This document shows, one piece after another, positions 33,196 through 42,863 of a stretch of DNA of 64,000 nucleotides. A model generated the notes under the pieces. That model was given only the letters and a program-made list of their open reading frames with translations. It did no database searches and was not told the origin of the DNA. Each line of letters opens with the position of its first letter. The stretch's first letter is position 1. The stretch is from Cnuibacter physcomitrellae (GTDB taxonomy: Bacteria > Actinomycetota > Actinomycetes > Actinomycetales > Microbacteriaceae). The stretch spans positions 3,399,474-3,463,473 of the forward strand of contig NZ_BMHD01000001.1 in the NCBI RefSeq assembly GCF_014640535.1. Reading direction: 5' to 3'. The position numbers were made by a program, and so were the translations under genes.

Positions 33196-35064
33196 TCACT
33201 CCGCGGTGACGGTGACGAAGACGGCCGCGCCGTGACGCCCGGTCGCGACGTCGATGTAGCGGAGACCGAGCGTGAACGTCTCCGGCGCCGGGACGCTGTA
33301 GGTGGCGGAGTAGGAACCCGACGCATCCGTCACCATCGGGACGGGACGGCACGGGCTCTCGTCCGGGACGCGGATCCGCTGCACGGTGGTGTCGGGCTCT
33401 CCCGTGAAGGCGAGCTCGAAGCCGCTGTGCGAGACGGCCGCACCCGCGGTCGGGGCCAGGAAGACCGGGGGATCGGCGAGGGTGAAGGTGGCGGGCTCGC
33501 CCGCGGGCGACTGCACGCTCTCGCTGGTCTGCCGGGCGCGGAGAGTGTGCTCGCCCGCCTGCAGGTAGCTCGCCGGATCGGTGGAGCACTCCGCGCCGGA
33601 GAAGTCGCCGATGCTCCAGGCGCCGTCGTCGCCGGCCGTGGTGGACGCCAGGACCACGTCGTCCTCGTCGATCAGGTCGATCACGCTGCCGGGCACGGCG
33701 TCGGCGCCTGACACGAGAGGGTAGACGAGCGGCCCGGCGGACGTGTCCACGGCCATCGTGGGCGCGGGGAGCGGGTCGGGCTCCACCGGTGTGGTCGGTG
33801 TGGTCGGGTCGGTCCCGTCGGTGCCGCCCGACGGCGGTGCTCCGGTCGAGGGCTCACCGGCAGGCGGCTCCGTCGTTGGAGTGCTGCCGGAGGGGGACCC
33901 GGTTCCCGGGAGCGGGGATCCGGGCTCCTTCGGCGTGCTCGGACGCGAGGGAGGCGGACCGGGGTTCGGCTCCGCCGAGGGGGACGGATCGGGCGCCGGC
34001 GTGGGTGTGGGGCTCGGCTGCGGAGCGGGCGGCGCCTCGGGCGCGGGCGGCGGCGCCGGGTCCTGCTGGGTCACCGCCCCGGAGGAGAGAGCATCGCTCG
34101 AGGGCGCCTCCCCGCTCGGGAGCGCGTTCACGATGAGCGTCGCGGCCACGGCCACCGCCGCGACCCCCGCCACCGCGGCGGCGACGAGGCCGGTCCTGGT
34201 GGCGGCGCTCCCGTCTCGTCCGGCCCGCGGGGGCGTCGATCCGAGTGGGCTGACCGCGGCAGCGACCGCAGCGCCGCCCTCGTGGGCCCACGCGAGGTAG
34301 CCCGTGGCTCCGGCCGCACCCGCGCACAGGGGGAGGAGGACGAGGACCAGCCGTGAGGCGACGTCGCGGGCCTCCGTCCAGGCGATCGCGCAGGACGTGC
34401 ACTCGGCCAGGTGCTCGTCGACCACCCGTCGCTGCCGGGCGGAGACGGCTCCCCGCGTGTGGGCGCCGAGCTGGCCGAGGACGAGTGCGCACTCTGGCGA
34501 GTCGGCTCGGCTGAGCTGGGTCGTGATCCACGCGTCGCGGAACGCCCGCCGCGCGCGCACGACGAGGGCCGACGCGGCGTTGGGCGCGAGGCCCAGCAGC
34601 GGCGCGAACTGGCGGGGCTTGAGCCCGTCGACCTCGCTGTACCAGAGTGCTTCCTGCCAGCGGGTGGGAAGACCGCGGAAGGCGGTCGAGGCCGCTGTGC
34701 GCTCGAGCGCGGCGATGGTCGCGTCCTCGGCGTCGATCGCGGCCGGGTCGATCGTCTGGTCGAGGTCGTCGACGGTCTCGGCGACGGGACGCGTGCCCCA
34801 GTCGCGGATGACGTTGCGGACGGTGGTGAGCAGGTACGGACGGAAGGCCTGGTCGGGGCCGCGACCGGCGCTGAGGGCGGCGAGGATCCGCGAGAACGCC
34901 TCGGCCACGACGTCGTCGGCGTCCAGACGCGGATAGGCGCGCGCCACCGCGTAGGCGGCGGTGGAGTGACGGAGCCACAGCTCCCCGTACGCATCTCGAT
35001 CGCCGTCGCGGGTGCGCGCGAGGAGGACGTCGTCGGCGAGCAGGTGGGACGCCTGTCTTCTCAT
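33196..35064 (-). CDS. ECF-type sigma factor fused to zinc-finger, membrane and surface-like domains
   Basis: This 622-residue protein joins sigma region 2 (residues ~10-80, RLDADDVVAEAFSRILAAL) and sigma region 4 (~130-185, LPTRWQEALWYSEVDGLKP then PNAASALVVRARRAF). Next is an anti-sigma-like zinc motif, His218-x3-Cys222-x2-Cys225 (DEHLAECTSC). Two hydrophobic segments follow (~237-260 and ~292-313), then a Pro/Ser/Thr-rich stretch (~320-430) and a C-terminal Ig-like region. With two spans the C-terminus would be inside; with one it would be outside. Presumably a membrane-held transcription regulator of surface functions, perhaps released by proteolysis. Confidence 0.8.
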   Translation of the reverse strand: MRRQASHLLADDVLLARTRDGDRDAYGELWLRHSTAAYAVARAYPRLDADDVVAEAFSRILAALSAGRGPDQAFRPYLLTTVRNVIRDWGTRPVAETVDDLDQTIDPAAIDAEDATIAALERTAASTAFRGLPTRWQEALWYSEVDGLKPRQFAPLLGLAPNAASALVVRARRAFRDAWITTQLSRADSPECALVLGQLGAHTRGAVSARQRRVVDEHLAECTSCAIAWTEARDVASRLVLVLLPLCAGAAGATGYLAWAHEGGAAVAAAVSPLGSTPPRAGRDGSAATRTGLVAAAVAGVAAVAVAATLIVNALPSGEAPSSDALSSGAVTQQDPAPPPAPEAPPAPQPSPTPTPAPDPSPSAEPNPGPPPSRPSTPKEPGSPLPGTGSPSGSTPTTEPPAGEPSTGAPPSGGTDGTDPTTPTTPVEPDPLPAPTMAVDTSAGPLVYPLVSGADAVPGSVIDLIDEDDVVLASTTAGDDGAWSIGDFSGAECSTDPASYLQAGEHTLRARQTSESVQSPAGEPATFTLADPPVFLAPTAGAAVSHSGFELAFTGEPDTTVQRIRVPDESPCRPVPMVTDASGSYSATYSVPAPETFTLGLRYIDVATGRHGAAVFVTVTAE

Positions 35065-35173
35065 GAAGGAACTCGTTCGGTCCGAAGATCACGCGATCCA
35101 TGCCCCCACCTGGCTCCTCGCGGATGCTGGGAACGGTAGCGGTGATCGGGGCGGGACGCAAACACGGGCGGCA

Positions 35174-35578
35174 TCACGATCGCGCCGACGGCTCGATGCG
35201 GTGGGCCGCCTCCGCGGACTGTCCCGGATGGACGAAGCGCGGCGCGGGAGGGGTCGCCCCGGCCGTCGCCATGAAGTTCTCGAGGTGGCGTCGCAGGAGC
35301 CGATAGCGGGCCCGACGGAAGCTCGAGGCGTCGAGCGTGACGACCGATCCTCCGCTCACCACCAGGATGCGCCGAGACGGACGGCGGCGGCGGTGCCTGT
35401 GGCTCGAGGGGAAGACGAACACCACTCCGCCCCGGGTCCAGGTCCACCTGCGCAGTCCCGCCCAGGCCGTCACCTCCCTGCGCGACACGACCACCCTCCG
35501 CACCCGCCATGCCGACGACGGCCTGAACGGGCTCGATCGGAACTCGAACCGGCCCACCGGGTATCGCCGGAAGTCCAT
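35174..35578 (-). CDS. Small basic hypothetical protein
   Basis: This 134-residue, Arg-rich protein (RRRRPSRRIL, FRRARYRLLRRHLENFM) is read from ATG 35578. A textbook AGGAGGTG lies 6 bases upstream, which is unusual for this window and supports the gene. The middle alternates Trp/Val/Arg (VVVSRREVTAWAGLRRWTW) like a beta-rich fold. Function unknown. It is upstream of the sigma-fusion gene on the same strand and divergent from the LuxR regulator. Confidence 0.6.
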   Translation of the reverse strand: MDFRRYPVGRFEFRSSPFRPSSAWRVRRVVVSRREVTAWAGLRRWTWTRGGVVFVFPSSHRHRRRRPSRRILVVSGGSVVTLDASSFRRARYRLLRRHLENFMATAGATPPAPRFVHPGQSAEAAHRIEPSARS

Positions 35579-35615
35579 GGCCCACCTCCTGTCCTCGTCG
35601 ATCCAGAGTCCGGAT

Positions 35616-35655
35616 GAGGGGTTTCGTGACGCGGATCGCGTCACGAAATCCCCTC
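35616..35655. repeat. Palindrome between divergent genes
   Basis: Left arm 35616-35632 (GAGGGGTTTCGTGACGC) and right arm 35638-35655 pair with one inserted base, around a 5-base loop. It resembles the TTTCGC palindromes in design, but lies in the divergent promoter gap 35579-35697, so a terminator role is unlikely. An operator for the LuxR regulator or the small basic gene is possible. Confidence 0.6.
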
Positions 35656-35697
35656 CGGCCGATCTGAGTCCAGGACAGCGTCGGGAGAGGAAGGGTC

Positions 35698-37277
<1,580 letters not shown>

Positions 37278-37354
37278 GCGCCGCGAGCACGACCGCAAAG
37301 CCCCTGAAACGCGGGCGCAACACCGCCGCAACACGGTGTCGGCAGGATGACGCG

Positions 37355-38764
37355 ATGAGCACCGCTGAGCCCGCGCCGTCCCTCCTCCTCACCCTCACGG
37401 ATGCGGTGGTGCTGTCCATGAAGGACGGCGAGGACTGGTTCCGCGGATGGCTCAGCGTGGGCCAGGACGGACGCATCGCCGCGCTCGGCCCCGGTGCGGC
37501 TCCGCCGGAGGCGCTCGCGGCGGACGAGGTCGTCGACGTGGACGGTGCGTTCGTCGCCCCCGGGTTCGTGTCGGCGCACAGCCACATCTTCACCTCCGGC
37601 ATGCGGGGCATGACGCCGGGGGAGCCGCTCTACGGCTGGGTCGGGGTGCAGGCGCAGTTCATGTCGGGCACCGACGCCGAGGACGTCTACTGGATGACGC
37701 TGCACGGCTGCCTCGACTTCCTCGCGAACGGCATCACGTCGGCCTACAACTTCACGTCGTCGCGCATCCACACCCGCTACGACGCCGCGACCGACAGCCG
37801 GATCGTGCTCGACGCCCTCGGGCCGGAGTACGTGCACCGGCAGGTCGACGCGGGACGAGTAGCGGGCCTGCGCATGGTCAACTCGATCCGCCTCGACTCC
37901 GAGCTGCAGGACCTCGACACGGCGTACCGGGTGTTCGGCGAGACCGTGCAGTACGTGCGCGACACGGTCCCGGCCGACCTCGACCTGGGGGCGAGCGTGT
38001 TCGGAGCCCAGCAGTGGAGCGACTCGCCCGACACCGCGGTGCACGAGGCCCACATGATGGACGTCCACGGGGTGACGAACCAGGCCCACTTCCTGGAGAC
38101 CAGCGAGGAGCTGGAGCAGCAGCGGGAGAAGTTCGACTGGTACGAGCGCTCCGGCGCGCTCCGACCCGGCTTCCTCTTCGGGCACTTCGTGCACCCCGAC
38201 GAGCACATGGCGACCGCGACGGCGGCCGCCGGGGCGGGCATGGTGTGGCAGCCGACCTCGAACGGGCGGCTCGCGTCGGGCTTCGCCGACATCCCCCGCT
38301 ACCGCGACCTGGGGATGCCGATCGGTGTCGGCCTCGACGACCAGTCCTGCACCGACGTGTCCGACCCGTTCTCCAACATGAGGTTCGGGATGTACTCGCA
38401 GCGGGCTCTGCATCGCGACGCGGGCATCGTCATGCCCCGCGAGATGATCCGGATGCACACCCTCGGCAGCGCCGAGGCGCTCCGGGTGGCCGACCGGGTC
38501 GGCTCGCTCGAGGTCGGGAAGCTCGCGGACCTGGTCGTCGTCGACCCCACGCGGCCCGACACCGGTCCGGTGTGGGACCCGTACGCCCACTACGCGATGG
38601 CGTGCGGCCTCAGGAACCTCACCCGGGTCTACGTCGGCGGCCGGCTGGCGGCGCTCGACGGCGTGAGCACGCATCCCGACGCCGAGCGCGCCTCGCTCGA
38701 GCTCCACGCCCGCGTGCCCGTCGCCGCCGCCCGCGCCGGTCTCGCCGCCGACCTCGCCTGGTAG
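37355..38764 (+). CDS. Amidohydrolase (nucleobase/triazine deaminase-like)
   Basis: This 469-residue metal-dependent hydrolase has HxH metal ligands in FVSAHSHIFTSGM (His75, His77). Further ligands are in NQAHFLETSEE and GHFVHPDEH, and the aspartate is in GVGLDDQSCTDVSDPFSNM. The C-terminal ADRVGSLEVGKLADLVVVDP is the usual composite-domain signature. It belongs to the TrzN/SAH-deaminase/8-oxoguanine-deaminase branch. The substrate is probably an aminated heterocycle; a hydrolytic dechlorinase cannot be excluded. No purine or pyrimidine genes surround it. Confidence 0.82.
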   Translation: MSTAEPAPSLLLTLTDAVVLSMKDGEDWFRGWLSVGQDGRIAALGPGAAPPEALAADEVVDVDGAFVAPGFVSAHSHIFTSGMRGMTPGEPLYGWVGVQAQFMSGTDAEDVYWMTLHGCLDFLANGITSAYNFTSSRIHTRYDAATDSRIVLDALGPEYVHRQVDAGRVAGLRMVNSIRLDSELQDLDTAYRVFGETVQYVRDTVPADLDLGASVFGAQQWSDSPDTAVHEAHMMDVHGVTNQAHFLETSEELEQQREKFDWYERSGALRPGFLFGHFVHPDEHMATATAAAGAGMVWQPTSNGRLASGFADIPRYRDLGMPIGVGLDDQSCTDVSDPFSNMRFGMYSQRALHRDAGIVMPREMIRMHTLGSAEALRVADRVGSLEVGKLADLVVVDPTRPDTGPVWDPYAHYAMACGLRNLTRVYVGGRLAALDGVSTHPDAERASLELHARVPVAAARAGLAADLAW

Positions 38765-38807
38765 CGCCGGCCCGCCTCCCGCGTGCGGCCCGGGGTACGG
38801 TGGGCGG

Positions 38808-39290
38808 ATGGGGACTGCACTGCGGCCGATGCCCGAGGACGCGCTCGCGGAGTGGCGGGCGAACGCGGAGGCGCACTACCTCGCCGAGCGGATCGCCGCC
38901 GGCGACACCCCCGAGTACGCGGCGAAGCGGGTGTCGCAGTCGCGGGAGTACTTCCCCGACGGCCGCCCCGCCGAAGGGCAGCTCGTGTTCCAGGTGGTCG
39001 AGCGCGACGAGGGCAGCGGGCGTGAGACGGTCGTCGGCGCGCTGTGGATCGGGCTGCTCGAGCCCGAGCAGCCCACCGCGTGGTGGGTGCTGGACGTCGA
39101 GATCGACGAGGAGCACCGCGGGAAGGGCTACGGGCGGGCGGCGATGCGCCTCGCCGAGGAGGAGGCCCGCGCCCGGGGCGGCGATCGGATCGGGCTGAAC
39201 GTGTTCGGGCCGAACACCGTCGCCCGCTCCCTCTACGACTCCCTGGGCTACCGGGTGACGGCGACGAACATGACGAAGGAGCTGCGATGA
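38808..39290 (+). CDS. GNAT family N-acetyltransferase
   Basis: This 160-residue protein has the acetyl-CoA loop EIDEEHRGKGYGRAAMRLAE (residues ~97-116). It ends LGYRVTATNMTKEL, the Tyr-containing end strand of small-molecule acetyltransferases. The first ~50 residues (AEAHYLAERIAAGDTPEYA) match a common actinobacterial subgroup with an extra helical N-terminus. Its TGA overlaps the ATG of ppk2, so the two are cotranscribed. Substrate unknown. Confidence 0.82.
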   Translation: MGTALRPMPEDALAEWRANAEAHYLAERIAAGDTPEYAAKRVSQSREYFPDGRPAEGQLVFQVVERDEGSGRETVVGALWIGLLEPEQPTAWWVLDVEIDEEHRGKGYGRAAMRLAEEEARARGGDRIGLNVFGPNTVARSLYDSLGYRVTATNMTKELR

Positions 39291-40117
39291 CGACGTGGAG
39301 CGAGGCGCTGCGACTGGCGCCGCTGGGTGTGGTCTCGGAGGCGGGCACGGCGCTGACCCCGAACGTCGACGCGAAGGCGGCGGGCCAGAAGCTCTTCGAC
39401 GCGAGCGTCGGCGAGCTCGAGCTGCTCCAGGAGAAGCTCTTCGCCCACAGCACGGGCGGTGGCCGGGAGTCGGTGCTCCTCGTGCTGCAGGGGATGGACA
39501 CCGCGGGGAAGGGCGGCACGGTCAAGCGGGTCATGGCACAGATGAACCCGCAGGGCATCGTCTACGCCGCGTTCAAGAAGCCCACGCCGGAGGAGCTCGA
39601 ACACGACTTCCTCTGGCGCATCCGCCCCCGCGTGCCCGCGCCCGGGCAGATCGGGATCTTCGACCGCTCCCACTACGAGGACGTGCTCGTCCCCGCCGTG
39701 CAGCACACCCTCGACCAGAGCGCGCTCGAGGCGCGCTACGAGGAGATCAACGCCTTCGAGCAGGAGCTGGTCGACAGCGGTGTGACGCTGGTGAAGGTGT
39801 TCCTCCACCTCGGCAAGGAGGAGCAGCTCGCCCGTCTGCTCTCGCGGCTCGACCGCCCCGAGAAGCACTGGAAGTTCACCGAGGCGGACGTCCGCAGCCG
39901 GGGCGACTGGGCGGCACTGCAGAGGGCGTACTCGGATGCGCTCACCGCGACCAACACGGACGCCGCGCCCTGGTTCGTCGTGCCGGCGGACCGGAAGTGG
40001 TACTCGAGCCTCGCGGTCCAACAGCTGCTGCTCGAGCGGATGCGCCCCCTCGACCTCACCTGGCCGCCGGCCGACTACGACGTCGACGAGCAGCGGAGGC
40101 TCCTGCTGGCGACCTGA
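39287..40117 (+). CDS. ppk2: Polyphosphate kinase 2 family protein
   Basis: This 276-residue protein is a P-loop polyphosphate:nucleotide phosphotransferase. Walker A is GMDTAGKGGTVKRVM, Walker B lies in IGIFDRSHYEDVL, and the lid is around RLDRPEKHWKFTEADV. The single-domain length and the missing N-terminal extension fit class I-III PPK2 enzymes that use polyphosphate to phosphorylate AMP, ADP or GDP. The start ATG 39287 lies in the acetyltransferase stop. Confidence 0.9.
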   Translation: MTTWSEALRLAPLGVVSEAGTALTPNVDAKAAGQKLFDASVGELELLQEKLFAHSTGGGRESVLLVLQGMDTAGKGGTVKRVMAQMNPQGIVYAAFKKPTPEELEHDFLWRIRPRVPAPGQIGIFDRSHYEDVLVPAVQHTLDQSALEARYEEINAFEQELVDSGVTLVKVFLHLGKEEQLARLLSRLDRPEKHWKFTEADVRSRGDWAALQRAYSDALTATNTDAAPWFVVPADRKWYSSLAVQQLLLERMRPLDLTWPPADYDVDEQRRLLLAT

Positions 40118-40146
40118 GAGCCGATCCGACCGGTCGGATCCGGGCC

Positions 40147-40659
40147 CTAGGGCTGGATGTGGGCGTCGATCTCGTCGACCGCATCGCGCATGCCGTCGAG
40201 GAAGGCGACGACGACGCGCGACTCCTCCGGGCTCAGCCTCTCCGCGACCTCCATCATGCGCGTGTGCATCTGCCCGAGGGTCGATCGCACCTCGTCGTCG
40301 GTGGCGACCGTGGGCAGGATGATCAGCGCACGGCGATCGAACGGGCTGGGCTGCCGCTCGACGTGACCGCTCTTCTCGAGTCGATCCAGGAGCGCCGTGG
40401 TCGAGGCGCTCGAGATGCCGAGGTAGGCGGCGAGCTCCTTGGGCCCCACCGTCCGGCTGGCCGAGTTCGCGCGGATGAGGTAGCGCAGGGCGAGGAGGTC
40501 GGTCTCACCCATGTTCATGGAGGCCTGGGTGCGACGACGCATGGCGGTCTCGGCGGCGCGGTACGTGCGCATCGCCTCGAGCACGGCGACGCTGCGCTCG
40601 CGCTGGGTGGCTTCGCCGTACCAGTAGTGGTCGGACGAACCGACGGCCTCGGTGGTCAT
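40147..40659 (-). CDS. MarR family transcriptional regulator
   Basis: This 170-residue protein has the winged helix KELAAYLGISSASTTALLDRLEKSGHVERQPSPFDRR (seen as two parts, with the DR of the wing). It resembles the MarR gene at 42351 along its length, including a shared AMR.YR.AE opening, so they are paralogues. The small protein gene at 40720 is upstream on the same strand (60-base gap) and may be its operon partner. Confidence 0.88.
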   Translation of the reverse strand: MTTEAVGSSDHYWYGEATQRERSVAVLEAMRTYRAAETAMRRRTQASMNMGETDLLALRYLIRANSASRTVGPKELAAYLGISSASTTALLDRLEKSGHVERQPSPFDRRALIILPTVATDDEVRSTLGQMHTRMMEVAERLSPEESRVVVAFLDGMRDAVDEIDAHIQP

Positions 40660-40719
40660 CCGATCAGTCTAGGACGCCGTGCAGCTCGATGCTCGAGCAA
40701 CATTCGCCCCGGCCGCGGC

Positions 40720-40977
40720 TCAGGCGACCGTGGACAGTCCGATCTGCGTGGCGGTGCGCCGGCCGTCGTAGAGGGCGGAGGCCGCGGAGGCGAGGGAGTG
40801 CGCCTGGCCGACCTCGACCGCGATGTCGTAGCGCTCGCCCGCGAGGGCGACGTAGATGCCGCCGGCGCGCTCGACGAAGCCGAGGAAGGAGGCGCCGAGG
40901 GAGACGCAGTAGACGCCGTTCGCGAACCGCTCGACGGTGTAGCTTCCCGTCTCGGAGACGAGGGTCATCGCGGCCAT
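40720..40977 (-). CDS. Small unknown protein, related to the one at 52719
   Basis: This 85-residue protein has no signal or clear membrane helix. The segment SFLGFVERAGGIYVA shares F-G-VE-G-A positions with EFAGMVEFSNGHFLA in the protein at 52719, and both continue into an Ala-rich helix with G-AH-L. I read this as one ~45-residue domain. A GTTAG-ACAGC-CTAAC palindrome lies 43 bases upstream of its start. Its probable operon partner is the MarR gene at 40147. Confidence 0.65.
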   Translation of the reverse strand: MAAMTLVSETGSYTVERFANGVYCVSLGASFLGFVERAGGIYVALAGERYDIAVEVGQAHSLASAASALYDGRRTATQIGLSTVA

Positions 40978-41019
40978 GATCGGTCCTTTCCTCTGTGGGT
41001 TTATGGTCTCGGTGAAGAC

Positions 41020-41039
41020 GTTAGACAGCCTAACTAGTT
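41020..41039. promoter_or_regulatory. MarR-type operator candidate
   Basis: GTTAGACAGCCTAAC (41020-41034) has perfect 5-base arms around 5 bases, overlapping the 8-base palindrome AACTAGTT (41032-41039). It lies between the small protein/MarR genes (reading left) and the aminotransferase (reading right). The design, TAG-N5-CTA, recurs at 52663-52677. Confidence 0.55.
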
Positions 41040-41123
41040 CTCCATCGATGAGAAAGGGGTGGACAGGATCTTGTCAGCTCTGCTACAGCGCATCACGGAG
41101 TGCGACAGCGATAGCCTGACCAG

Positions 41124-42347
41124 ATGTCCTACCGCACGCTCGACCAGTCGTCCAAGCTCCGGAACGTCCTGTACGAGATCCGCGGGAAGGCCCTCGACGA
41201 GGCCTCTCGGCTGGAGGCCGACGGTCACCGCATCCTGAAGCTCAACACGGGGAACCCGGCGTCGTTCGACTTCGAGGCGCCCCACCAGATCGTGCGCGAC
41301 ATGATCGCGTCCCTGCCCACCGCGCACGGGTACAGCGACAGCCGCGGCATCCTGCCCGCGCGCCAGGCCGTCTCGTACCGGTACGAGCAGGTGCCCGGGT
41401 TCCCCGAGGTCGACCCGGAGTGGGTGTTCCTCGGCAACGGGGTGTCGGAGCTCATCACCATGACCATGCAGGCGCTGCTCGACGACGGCGACGAGGTGCT
41501 CATCCCGGCTCCGGACTACCCGCTGTGGACGGCGATGACGAGCCTCGGCGGCGGCACCCCGGTCCACTACCTCTGCGACGAGGCGACCGAGTGGCAGCCC
41601 GACCTCGACGACATCCGATCCAAGGTCACCCCGCGCACGAAGGCGATCGTCGTCATCAACCCGAACAACCCCACCGGAGCGGTCTACTCGCGGGAGGTGC
41701 TGGAGGGGATCGTCGAGATCGCGCGCGAGCACTCCCTGCTGCTTCTCGCCGACGAGATCTACGACCGGATCCTCTTCGACGGAGCCGTGCACATCCCCCT
41801 GGCCACGGTCGCGCCCGACCTCCTCTGCCTCACGTTCAACGGGCTCTCGAAGACCTACCGCGTGGCGGGGTACCGGTCTGGGTGGATGGTCGTGACCGGT
41901 CCCCGCGAGCACGCGACCGGCTTCCTCCAGGGGATCACGCTGCTCGCCTCGACGCGGCTGTGTCCGAACGTCCCCGCTCAGCACGCGGTGCAGGCCGCGC
42001 TCTCCGGGGTGCAGTCCATCGACGCCCTCATCCGGCCCGGGGGTCGGCTCCTCGCCCAGCGCGACGCCTCCTGGGAGGGTCTGAACGCGATCCCGGGCGT
42101 CTCCTGCGTCAAGCCGCGTGGGGCGCTCTACGCCTTTCCCAGGCTCGATCCCGAGGTGCACGAGATCCGCGACGACGAGCAGCTCGTGTACGACCTGCTC
42201 GTGGCCGAGCACATCCTCCTCGTCCAGGGGACCGGCTTCAACTGGCCGGATCCCGACCACGTGCGGGTCGTCACGCTCCCCGAGGAGCGGGTGATCACCG
42301 AGGCCATCGAGCGGTTCGGCAACTTCCTGGCCTCGTACCGGCAGTAG
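41124..42347 (+). CDS. Pyridoxal-phosphate aminotransferase, AlaT-like
   Basis: This 407-residue class I aminotransferase carries the PLP lysine in GLSKTYRVAGYRSGWM, the VVINPNNPTGAVYS loop and the ADEIYDRILFDG aspartate/tyrosine site. Residues fit the AlaT-type glutamate-pyruvate or valine-pyruvate enzymes. A -10-like TAGCCT ends 6 bases before ATG 41124, with no ribosome site, suggesting a leaderless start. Given the two mtn loci, it could also serve the last transamination of methionine salvage, though nothing in its sequence proves this. Confidence 0.85.
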   Translation: MSYRTLDQSSKLRNVLYEIRGKALDEASRLEADGHRILKLNTGNPASFDFEAPHQIVRDMIASLPTAHGYSDSRGILPARQAVSYRYEQVPGFPEVDPEWVFLGNGVSELITMTMQALLDDGDEVLIPAPDYPLWTAMTSLGGGTPVHYLCDEATEWQPDLDDIRSKVTPRTKAIVVINPNNPTGAVYSREVLEGIVEIAREHSLLLLADEIYDRILFDGAVHIPLATVAPDLLCLTFNGLSKTYRVAGYRSGWMVVTGPREHATGFLQGITLLASTRLCPNVPAQHAVQAALSGVQSIDALIRPGGRLLAQRDASWEGLNAIPGVSCVKPRGALYAFPRLDPEVHEIRDDEQLVYDLLVAEHILLVQGTGFNWPDPDHVRVVTLPEERVITEAIERFGNFLASYRQ

Positions 42348-42350
42348 CGC

Positions 42351-42815
42351 TCAGTCGAGGCGATCGATCTCGAGGCGCGCGTCCTGCAGGAATCGGGTGA
42401 AGACGGCGGACGACTCCGGGTCGAGGCGGGAGAGACCGGCGAGCAGCTCGTGGTTGATCCGCTCGATCCGGTCGCGCACCTCCTGGCTCAGCTCGAGCGC
42501 GATGATGACGGCGCGGCGGTCGTCGGGGTCCGGGCTCCTCGACACGTAGCCGCGGGCGACGAGCCGGTCGATGAGCGCGGTGATCGAGGCGCTCGAGAGT
42601 CCGAGGTACCGGCCGAGCGCCTTCGGCCGGATCGCGCTGCCACGACGCTCCTCCCAGAGCAGGTAGCGGAGCGCGATGAGGTCGTTCTCGCTCACCCCGA
42701 GCGCGGCCCCGGTGCGGGCGACGAGACGCTGCTCGGCCTGCCGATACTCGCGCATCGCCCGCATGAGGAGCGACTCAGGCGTCGGGCGGACCGTGTCCGG
42801 GTAGTCCGTGCTCAC
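42351..42815 (-). CDS. MarR family transcriptional regulator, paralogue
   Basis: This 154-residue regulator has RYLGLSSASITALIDRLVARGYVSRSPDPDDRR (helix-turn-helix plus wing) at residues ~68-102. It is close to the MarR gene at 40147, and it ends 3 bases past the aminotransferase stop on the opposite strand. The MFS exporter lies downstream on the same strand, so it may control that efflux pump. Confidence 0.88.
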   Translation of the reverse strand: MSTDYPDTVRPTPESLLMRAMREYRQAEQRLVARTGAALGVSENDLIALRYLLWEERRGSAIRPKALGRYLGLSSASITALIDRLVARGYVSRSPDPDDRRAVIIALELSQEVRDRIERINHELLAGLSRLDPESSAVFTRFLQDARLEIDRLD

Positions 42816-42863
42816 GATCCGTCAGAGTACCCCGGTCGTCGGCGTCCCGCTGGACGGCCGACG

